Assembly: GCA_963556695.1 (NCBI GenBank) | Contig: CAUWAG010000007.1 | Coordinates: forward strand, 372,001-436,000 | Direction of reading: 5' to 3' | Source: Anthostomella pinea | Taxonomy: Eukaryota > Ascomycota > Sordariomycetes > Xylariales > Xylariaceae | Length of the DNA: 64,000 bases | Part shown: positions 56,032 through 64,000 of the stretch, in pieces | Position numbering within the stretch: position 1 is the first letter of the stretch | Layout: every line of letters begins with the position of its first letter | Made by a program: the position numbers and the translations under genes | The notes under the pieces: generated by a model | What the model saw: only the letters and a program-made list of their open reading frames with translations | What the model was told of the DNA's origin: nothing | Database searches by the model: none

Positions 56032-57588
56032 TCAATGCCTGATGATGGAGCCAACGACTTCACCGCTCGCCACGTCGAGGACATCAGTTGTACCCATCAC
56101 GTTGCCCTTGGAATCCAGCGCATTGACTCGGAAGAACGACGCTGCCCTGGGCGGCGTGATGGCCGTCTCGAAGCCAGCTTTCGGGACCGTGTCCATCGCC
56201 TCGAGGGTCACATGCGTGTCGCCGCCCGACAAGGCCCAAGATGCCACCTCGGTGGCCCCGTTCCAACTGACATAGACCACCGAGTCGACAACGGCGATGC
56301 TGGGCCCCCACGTCGGCTGGCCGACCCAGTCGAACCTGTAGGCGCGGTAGAGAGGGCCGCCCCCTTCTTCTGTCGTATCCCACGGGCGGATCTGGACGTC
56401 CATGATGATGTCGCCGGCCGCGTTGTACTCGGTCATCGCCGGCACCACTCCCCACCCAATAAGTGCGTTGCCGTTGGACTGCAGCTGATAGCCGCCCTGC
56501 GCCCACGCCTGGACGCCCACCGGGTGGTAGAACTCGGATACGACCTGCACCGTCATGGCGTTGTAGTCAAGGCGGATGCGCAGGCCACGCGTGCAGTCGA
56601 CGGTGCAGCCCGGCGTGGGCGCGGCTCCAGGGGCCATGTTGTGGTTGTCGAACAGGGTGATCTCGCGCTCCGTGGCGTCGACGAAGCGTGCGTCGTGCTG
56701 GAACTTGAAGTTGGTAGCCCTGCCGCCGCTCAGGTCGCGGAACGAGTTGTTGCTGCCGCCCACCTGCCAGATCCTGCTGCCGTCGGTACCGTTGATGAGG
56801 GCGAGGGCCTGGAGGTGGCGGATGGAGATCAGGTAGTTCCCCTGGGCCGTCTTCGAAATGGCATTCATGTGGAACCAGTCCCAGCCGTCCTCGGTCTCCT
56901 CGAATGGGCTGTCGGTCCGCGACTCGGTCACGTGGAAGTGGTCGTTTGCCCTCCACGTGAAGCGCACCTCGCCCGTCTCGACATCAGCCTCCTGGAATGC
57001 GCAGTCCAGCAGGTGGCTGTTGGTGGTGCCACCGACCGATGTCAGATCGGTGACGATGGTGTGATAGTTGTTCATGATGACTCCGCCGTCGCCTGTCATT
57101 TTGAAGTCGTGGCTGTCGGCGCCGGTGCCGAGGCCCTTTGTGGTGAGGTTCCTGAACTCGGTGTACGAGGTATCGACCATCAGGCCGCCGCCGGTGCCGT
57201 GGCCTTTGAAGTCGTAGCCGGACCAGAAGGTCAGGTACTGGGAGCCGTTGTACATCTGCATGCGGGCATCGGTGCCGCCGTCCCACTTGGGGTCGGCGTA
57301 GACCAGACTGAGGTCTCTGCTGTCCAATATGATGGGCGTAAAGCCCATGCCGGGAGCGGCGGGTGCCATGAAGAAGTGCGACCCGACGGTGGATGCATTC
57401 CTGTCCCATTTGTTGACGAGGAAACGCGGCGACACGAGGTCGGAGGAGTGGAAGGTCTGGTTCGGACGGTTTCCATAGGCGCCGGCATTGTAGGCATCGT
57501 AGTCGGTGATCAAGGGCAGGTCCGCCAGCACGTGGGCAAGGCGGCAGGCGGCTACCAGGAAGAACGAAGAGAAGCTGAACGAGTGCAT
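56032..57588 (-). CDS. Secreted arylsulfotransferase-family protein
   Basis: 518 residues on the minus strand without introns. The ATG at 57,588 is chosen because it opens a signal peptide (MHSFSFSSFFLVAACRLAHVLA). The frame is open further upstream to 57,762 but would bury the signal. Family landmarks in order: SPRFLVNKWDRN, then FFMAPAAPGMGFTPIILD, QYLTFWSGYDFKGHGTGGG, a DSHDFKMT block, LLDCAFQEADVETGEVRFTWRANDHF, WDWFHMNAISKTAQGNYLISIRHL, SRIWQVGGSNNSF, and FQHDARFV with ITLFDNHN. These are diagnostic of the fungal ASST (arylsulfotransferase) beta-propeller family. Several N-x-S/T sites fit secretion. Bacterial ASST moves sulfate between phenolic compounds, but whether fungal members do this is not settled. 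A long open frame on the opposite strand is only a GC-rich shadow. Confidence 0.88.
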   Translation of the reverse strand: MHSFSFSSFFLVAACRLAHVLADLPLITDYDAYNAGAYGNRPNQTFHSSDLVSPRFLVNKWDRNASTVGSHFFMAPAAPGMGFTPIILDSRDLSLVYADPKWDGGTDARMQMYNGSQYLTFWSGYDFKGHGTGGGLMVDTSYTEFRNLTTKGLGTGADSHDFKMTGDGGVIMNNYHTIVTDLTSVGGTTNSHLLDCAFQEADVETGEVRFTWRANDHFHVTESRTDSPFEETEDGWDWFHMNAISKTAQGNYLISIRHLQALALINGTDGSRIWQVGGSNNSFRDLSGGRATNFKFQHDARFVDATEREITLFDNHNMAPGAAPTPGCTVDCTRGLRIRLDYNAMTVQVVSEFYHPVGVQAWAQGGYQLQSNGNALIGWGVVPAMTEYNAAGDIIMDVQIRPWDTTEEGGGPLYRAYRFDWVGQPTWGPSIAVVDSVVYVSWNGATEVASWALSGGDTHVTLEAMDTVPKAGFETAITPPRAASFFRVNALDSKGNVMGTTDVLDVASGEVVGSIIRH

Positions 57589-58871
57589 GTTGGGCGGCAG
57601 AAGAAGGATACCCAGAACTCGCAAGCAAGAAGCCGAAAAGCCAGGCCCGGCGTGGCTACAGGAGACTACTGTGATATACCCGACCTGACGATGAATTATA
57701 ATTTTATTAAGACTATTCAGACATGAGGCGGGACCGGGTCGATGCCAAGGGCGGGTCGCCACGTATGGAACGGAGCGAGGGGCGCGTCATCGTTTTATGG
57801 GGAGATGATTGACACTTTTCGACAGTTCGTCAGGAGAGGTGAAACACGGCCTGGACTGACTATTTTGTGTATTGCCAAACACCCGACGAATCACCGAGTA
57901 TAGCCTACCTGCTTATGTAGTACCCCTTAAAAGGTGACCCTCCGTAAAAGTGGTGAGCCGTCGTGGTTCATGAGGCGGCATATGTAACTGGGCATAACTT
58001 GAGCAGGGAGAACCTGGGAGAATGAGAACCTTTTTACTGAGAAGCATCCTGTCGCATTTTCAATTTTGCCACATTCTGCCGCGTTCCTGGCACTACATAC
58101 CCATGGCCCATGGCCCGTGGGCTAACAAAACGTACCTAGGTAGCTCCTTCGAGGTGGTCAAGGTGGTCAAGGGTGGTCAAGGTGGAGATGGTACACGCGT
58201 CCCCGTCGAATAGCCCCAATGTTTCGCGTGCCAGGATCTACCCTCTTTTTGTTGAAAATTGAATATTGAAACCACCGCCAAGAGACCTCATCAGTCAGAG
58301 ATTGCCGAAATCCGGGTCCAGTTGCGTAGCTAGGCCCCCTTTCTTATTCTACATATAATTGCCAATGTCATTACCAAGTTGTCGGTTGTTCATCATTGAA
58401 CCGATTGCAACATCGCCAAGCCGCCAAGCCGCCCATTCCCACCTGATTGTTGGGGCGATAATTTACTCGTTACAGATGAAGATTATCCCTAGACTGCCGA
58501 ACTGCTTCTGACAACATGTCGTTGCGGGATTGCAACATCCGGCAACTCTTGGCACACACCGCAGCCACAGATGGAATATTCTTTTACTAATAGTATACAT
58601 GTCTACGGACCAGAGTCGAGTGTGGGCTACTGGCTATTATTTGTATGATGCCTGCCATTGCGTGAGAACTTGTCAAGCTGAACAGCGTCTCTATCTTCAC
58701 ATATCTGTCGCATATGTGCACGTGATGACGCTATCTGACCCTCGGGCGTGCCACGCTCGCATTAGCTTCGCCTCGTCGTTCGCCTCGTAATCTGAACTGC
58801 CATATTTTCCGGCGTCCAGAACATCTGCGGCGGGAACAGGCCAGTTAGGGCCTACACACCATATCTTCTAC
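57589..58871. other. Intergenic stretch
   Basis: Promoter side of the arylsulfotransferase-like gene. A small minisatellite of GGTGGTCAA units lies at 58,152-58,186. No gene recognised. Confidence 0.5.
58152..58186. repeat. Short 9-10-bp tandem repeat (GGTGGTCAA)
   Basis: Three to four units of GGTGGTCAAG/GGTGGTCAA in tandem. Confidence 0.85.
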
Positions 58872-60280
58872 CGTTAACGGCCAACATGCGCCAGTCGCGT
58901 CCTGCCTCGTGGCTGAAGGAAATCGACTAGCCCGGCAACTTGGTGAATCTGCCGCTCTAGTCCGGCGGTCCCGGGTGCGGGTGTCGTGAACGCGTACGTG
59001 GAAGGGTCGTATGTGTTGTATCTCGTCCGCACGTAAGAAGGTAGTATCATAATCAGGAGGAAGTCCGTGGATCTAATGGCCGAAAGACTACCTCCTTTAC
59101 ATATCCATGGTCGTCTGCAGTTCTTGGGCATGCCGTCCATTGGACACGTAGTCACATGGTGTCAATGCCTAATGATTTCGTCGGCAAGGCATACCTATGG
59201 ACTCGAGGTCTTGGACATCGTCGAGCTGGCAACACGAGAGATACAGGCAACTGTCAACATGAAGGGAAAAGCTTGCCGAATCATCTCGTTGTTGTCCATC
59301 TCCACGTCGATGGGCTTGCGGAAGATCTCCGGGATTCCACCTGCCAAAGACTTCCGCCCTGGAGTGATACAATCCTCAGGATTGGACCACATGGTCGAGA
59401 TTACCCAGATCACCATAAAAAAATATATAGCAGCCTTGTCTGAGCCTGGGCTCGGATAGTCTGACCAGATTCCACTCCGCCATGCTGGCAAAGACGCCGG
59501 CAGAAGTTCAACTTGTTGTGCGGACCTGGTTCGACCAGCGACCAGCTCCTTGCTGACGACCAACAGGAGAGCGTTGTTCTTGTCCGAGGGAGTTACAACG
59601 GAAATCGTGAACTGAACTGCACCTCTACGGAAGACACGGAAAATGATCGATGTCGCCACGCCTGATCTGAGCTAGTCCTTGGACACAGGGTACTCTGCGA
59701 ACGGCTTTCCCAACTAGGTGTTTATGTTTAGGGACGATTCATGGTCGCCTAGGGTCAGGTATATGGTCTTCATCAACTCTTGTGATCATCGAGCAGGCGA
59801 CTGCTCGTTCCTCGTAGCGGCGCTGTTATTTCTGGAAGTTGATCGACTGGTGGAGGCTTCGTTGGGTCAGACACCTTTGCGTCTTCTGCTTGCGGTGGAA
59901 GATGGCTGAGTGCAGGAGGCGAGTCCTCATAAAGAGATATCGAGATGTACAGGGCTTTTGCGTGTGCAGACAGACCATGGGTGATAGGGACGCTGTCGTG
60001 GGTATAGTATCAAGATTGAAATAGCTTCGAACGCCATGAAGTAGTAGTGCCATGAACTGCATGCTCGGCAAGGTACCGCGGTTGTGTAGGGGGCGATGCC
60101 TTGCGCCAGCTACGTGTGTCGTTCCCATAATGCTAACATCAGGTGTCAGCCGTCGCTCAGCGCAACCGCACAGGGTTATATGAGAAAAGAGTCGTTTGCA
60201 ATTGCAATCCATGTGACCGAGACTGCTACCTACTGGACTGGACTCCGGTGGTGCAGATGCAGGGCCTGACACATACTAGT
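58872..60280 (-). other. Minus-strand open frames, no recognisable gene
   Basis: Frames of 93, 154 and 148 codons (59,155-58,874; 59,659-59,195; 60,272-59,826) lie one after another on the minus strand. They have no named domain, no signal peptide and no convincing splice sites between them. They may be the remains of one decayed gene or chance. The rest up to 61,143 shows nothing else except a short (CAC)n run near 60,660. Confidence 0.3.
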
Positions 60281-61143
60281 TATATGAATTCTCATTCAAT
60301 GATCCCGTGATAGCTTCTTTCGACGTCGCAGCTTGACAAGAGGGCTAATGTGCGGATGTCAGGCACGGTGGCGGCGAGGAAGTTGATTAGGTCTCCCTCC
60401 CATGCGTTCGAGCAATGTGTAGATGGTCTCTTTACGGGTCTGCTTGCCAGGCGGAGTGTATGCAGTAGATAGTTTGCCTACCCTCGAGGAGCGGACGGCC
60501 GAACTCCCAGCATTCTGGATCGGATTCCATTAGTAGACGAAAACTTTGGCAGCGTGGTCAACATTGCACCTCAGGCTAGCCATACGGTGACCCGAGAGTC
60601 AACTGGAGTGCACCTGACCACAGCATGACAGCAGAGCAAACAATCCGGAGGGACACTGACCACCACCACCACCACCTCTATCGCCAGCACCATTGTCGAC
60701 AGCTGGTCAACAACTCACCCAAGCCTGCTGCTTACCGTCAATCATCCTCTCACTCCATCCGGAGTACCTACTCGCCTTCCTCACCTCCTCCGCGTCCATT
60801 GTCGACTGGTGTTAATCACACACAGCGCGAAGCGACCAAGATACGACAACAAATTTCATCTTTCCTCTGCAGCCAATACGAACTACACCCGTATTCATTG
60901 TCCATTACGACCTCTGAATACCGAATTGGCCACTTGCGCTCCTGCCGCACTCTACCACACTCCGAGCATTGAAATCGTGAGTGCATCTGAGTGCCTTGCG
61001 CGTACCCTCCCCAGGACACCCCTCCACCCCTCAAGCCACCCCTCAACTGCGCCTGGTGCATCCCGTCTGCAGATGCATACCACTCATACACATGCCTGCG
61101 AATACTGACAGACGCAGGTACCCCGACCGCACCAGGGACCGCC

Positions 61144-62684
61144 ATGGAGATGCTCACCGCCAAAGCCGCGGTCGAGGTCCGAAAGCGGGCCCTCGTCAAG
61201 ACGTTCGAGGTCGTCCAGCAGCTCGCAAGAACCTGCCCTCCAGCCAATGACGAGATCCGCGCCCGATGCATCTACTGCGAAAAGCCCGGAACCCACGAGT
61301 GCAGCCATTGCAAATCCGCCCGCTACTGCTCTCAGCAGTGCCAGGATAAGGACTGGTCGATCCATCGCCTACTCTGCAGCACCCACGCAGAGTTCACCGA
61401 CGACAAGCGGCCTTCGCCAGATCATGCGCGTGCCATCATCTTTCCAGCAGGCGACGTTCAACCTCGATTTATCTGGATCGAGAAATATGCCGAGGGCGGT
61501 TACCACTTCCCCGTCATTGACGGCTGGCTCGGACCCTACGCTCGATACTCCAACATGATTACCGACGTGAACGAGGTGCTCAACCAAGCCGGCCACGGAC
61601 ACGACGTCGGTCATGGACTCTTCTTGGTGGGACTGAACGAACACCCGCTACCCGAGGTGCCTCTCAACGCGAGCATTCTATCCCTCGGGAAACCCGGCCA
61701 CATGAAGGTGTGTTTCGGTAACCAGATCATCGCTGCCAGGAAGCAGAACGAGGCCGGTACCCGTGGCATCACCGTCGACGATGTTGAGTTGCGGGACTTG
61801 CGACATGCCGTGGATTTCTTTCAACACCACCCCATGAATCCATGCGTCGTTAATCCCGAGCGATACACCATGCCTGTCATGCCTGGGGTCATCAGTAAGC
61901 AGATCCTCTCATTCCAGATTTTGTTCCGATACTCCTATCCTTACTATCATCTGGCCGCAAGATCAGTTCACGCGCCACATCGGAAGGCCTATAGCATACT
62001 GACCGACTGTATCTCTTAGTTCACTGCGACGGCTCACGGCAGCGCCTCGGGCCCTTCGGTCTGCAGTCGCCCCTCGAGAGTGTCACGATCCCCCGCCACT
62101 GTCTCGAGGACCTGGACATAGCCGATGGCATCCACCAAGACGCGTGTGCCGGACTCCTCAAGCTCGAGCTCCGATGGTTCTACCGCCGCTACTCAGCACA
62201 CGCCGAGTGGCTGGAGAGCGAGACCAAGGGACAGAGCCTGCGGAACAAGCACGCGAAGCACATGGTGTACCAGATGCGCAAACGTGACAACTACTGCTGC
62301 CTATACCCTGTACGCAACGCTGGCACCATAGTCGTCTTCGACCAAGGCGGAGCGCCCATCGATCCGGCACACATCCACGCCATCAACGACTATTTCGACG
62401 AGATGCTGAAGCCTTCCTCGCACGAGTATGCGGCAAAAGTCGCCAACGGAGCGGTCAGACGCGGCCTCGCCCGGCAACCGACCAGTTCAACCATACACCC
62501 TACCATGGAAGGGTTCAAAGCGTTCTGGGCCGGCTGGAAGGAGCAGAAGGAGGCAAGCGGCACCGATCTTGGTGACATGGCCTCCCCGTATGCCATTGAT
62601 GGATCTTTCGACGAGGAAGAGCGGAACTTCATGGCTGAAGTATTCGAGGTCACGGTGCAGTGCATGAGAGCGCTGGCAATGTGA
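61144..62684 (+). CDS. MYND-type zinc-finger protein
   Basis: Two exons (61,144-61,894 and 62,020-62,684, intron donor A|GTAAGC, acceptor CTCTTAG) give 471 residues. The MYND finger is complete: Cys42, Cys45, Cys53, Cys56, Cys62, Cys66, His74 and Cys78 (CX2CX7CX2CX5CX3CX7HX3C). It binds two zinc ions and normally recognises proline-rich peptides in partner proteins. The rest is a long conserved-looking region (FIWIEKYAEGGYHFPVIDGWLG, then HDVGHGLFLVGLNEHPLPE, and after the splice HCDGSRQRLGPFGLQSPLE). Family members with this tail are common in Pezizomycotina and have no known enzyme activity. No SET domain is present, so it is not an SMYD methyltransferase. An in-frame ATG at 60,991 would add 51 residues. 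The later start is preferred because sequence before it looks like leader and may contain an intron. Confidence 0.85.
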
Positions 62685-63283
62685 TACCCGATGCGAGTTT
62701 TGGAATTTTCAGGATCAGCGAAACCGACGGTGGCCTAGGTTACTATGAGCGTCGATTTTTGGGTTGCTGCATTTCATGGACAGGGCCGTAAACATTGGCC
62801 AAGGGACGAGACCAAAGGATGTTACGATGAGATGACTGGAAAACCACTGTCATATGGCTCATTGCTGCCTAGGTATTGACCAAGCAGCGTACACTAATGA
62901 TAATCGTGAGCGGACTCTCGAGTCTCGATTCCGACAAATAATAATGAATTCAAGGTCATTCTTGGGAAGCACTGAGTTGCGGGCCAATGCATGTATTGAC
63001 ATGTTCATGTGCGTGACGGGGACGGGGAACTCGAAGACTGGAAGGGCAAAACAAGTCCCCTCCTCCAGAGTCGAGGGTCGTCTAGTAGTTGCGGTAAAGC
63101 GATCGTTCTGCATTGATGCAAAACATTGCAACTAACCATATATATACGTCATTAACCCCATTGATACATATCTTGGCCATGTCCACTCCACAGATGGATC
63201 CTAGGTATCCCGCAGCTTGAGCCTTGAAGCCGGGCCTGCGATAACGACCTCGCGACCGTGTCCAGCCAGACTTACCCGTAGCA
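62685..63283. other. Gap between the MYND and thioesterase genes
   Basis: About 600 bases with no recognisable gene. It holds the promoter of the thioesterase gene. Confidence 0.45.
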
Positions 63284-64000
63284 ATGACCTGCAAGAACGT
63301 GTCTGTCGGGCGCCTGATTGCCTCGACGTTCCGACTCGAAAGCCCCCAGGCAGCGAGGAGCGCCAGCTTGCGCAGACCTCCACCATGGCGCCTCTCCAGA
63401 AGCCTGCACGGAACAGCCGCGCGCCGTACAGACGGCGTGTTCCGCGGCCTGACAGACAACCGCCTGCCCATGCCGTGGATCGAGGCATTCAAGCTGCAGC
63501 AGGAAGGCAAGAACACGGCCGCCGAGGAAGCGAACCCGCAGGAGCGTGATCTCAGCCCCAAGAAGATGAGCGACAGTTTCCACAGAGTCGTCATCCCTCT
63601 CGCCCAGGATCCCTGGCTAAGCGATACGTATATCAACTCGTCTGGCCACATCAGGTACCTACTGCACTATGCCACGAACCCTATGGATAGCACGGGGAGA
63701 CCCTCGCTGACTCGACTGTCGTGAAGACTAGGGACTATCTTCATGGACTTGGATGCCTTGTCGGGCATCATAGTGTACAAACATACCGGCACCGGCGTCA
63801 CGACAGTCACGGCGGCACTGGATCGAATCACCATCGCCCACCCCCTGAGAGAAATATGCGACCTTGAATACAGTGGGCAGGTGACGTACGCGTCGGGGAG
63901 AAGCAGCGTAGAGATCACCTGCAAGGTGGCACGAGCGCGGGCAGAGGGCGAGCCGAGCAAGCCCGAAGACGAGCTGCTCACCTGCACCTTCACCATGGTG
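63284..64000 (+). CDS. Acyl-CoA thioesterase, ACOT9-like, mitochondrial (3' end cut by window)
   Basis: Exon 1 (63,284-63,654) begins with an Arg/Ser/Ala-rich, acid-free leader typical of a mitochondrial presequence. It continues with MSDSFHRVVIPLAQDPWLSDTY and INSSGHIR. A 72-base intron (donor GTACCT, branch CTGAC, acceptor GTGAAG at 63,726) is placed so that the reading continues LGTIFMDLDALSGIIVYKHTG, then GVTTVTAALDRI, LREICDLEYSGQVTYASGRSSVEI and ELLTCTFTMV. These are the strand order and the G-R-S-S motif of the first hotdog domain of ACOT9-type thioesterases, which hydrolyse acyl-CoA to free acid and CoA in the mitochondrial matrix. The family has two hotdog domains, and the second lies beyond the window. 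An acceptor two bases after the one chosen (GACTAG) would break the frame. Confidence 0.88.

Noticed and set aside
55789..57726. A 645-codon plus-strand open frame
   Set aside because: It is the antisense shadow of the arylsulfotransferase-like gene. Its translation is low-complexity Arg/Val/Ala-rich sequence without a domain, whereas the minus strand carries all the family motifs.
58872..60280. A multi-exon minus-strand gene
   Set aside because: Three open frames follow each other, but no splice sites or domain tie them together. Listed only as unassigned open frames.

Overview
This is nuclear DNA of a filamentous ascomycete (Pezizomycotina, most likely a Sordariomycete). The evidence is short GT-AG introns of about 50-130 bases with CTRAY-like branch points, a Zn(II)2Cys6 regulator, an RTA1 protein, a 2EXR protein and an ACOT9-type thioesterase. 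It also holds a chromodomain Ty3/Gypsy element and pogo/Fot-type transposons, and damage typical of repeat-induced point mutation (RIP). I cannot name the species.

Layout. (1) 1-21,790 is an extremely AT-rich block with no credible gene. It is the RIP-eroded debris of repeats: four diverged copies of a 0.6-0.7 kb LTR-like repeat in both orientations, faint Ty1/Copia Gag and reverse transcriptase traces, and microsatellites. It ends abruptly. (2) 21,900-24,900 is a border zone with a tRNA-like/SINE-like element, a gene for a small secreted acidic protein and an imperfect tandem duplication. (3) 24,935-36,949 is a transposon nest. One TA-flanked pogo-type element lies just upstream of a 2EXR-domain gene. 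A second pogo-type element has inserted into that gene, and a 5.6 kb chromodomain Gypsy element has inserted into the second pogo element. Removing the nested elements leaves the host reading frame continuous. (4) 37,000-40,200 holds two decayed host genes, a DUF1275-like fragment and a protein-kinase-like gene, each with a nonsense codon that a single C-to-T change explains. (5) 40,740-64,000 is ordinary gene-bearing DNA: epoxide hydrolase, GH43 glycosidase, membrane protein, frameshifted alpha/beta-hydrolase-like gene, small secreted protein, Zn2Cys6 regulator, RTA1 membrane protein, cupin, secreted arylsulfotransferase-like protein, MYND zinc-finger protein and a mitochondrial acyl-CoA thioesterase cut by the window end.

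The genes do not form a recognised pathway. The regulator, RTA1, cupin and arylsulfotransferase genes at 50,968-57,588 are neighbours that could be co-regulated, but this is inference only. The clearest biology in the window is genome defence and transposon history: a RIP'd AT isochore, a three-layer insertion into a host gene, and C-to-T nonsense mutations in single-copy genes beside the transposons.
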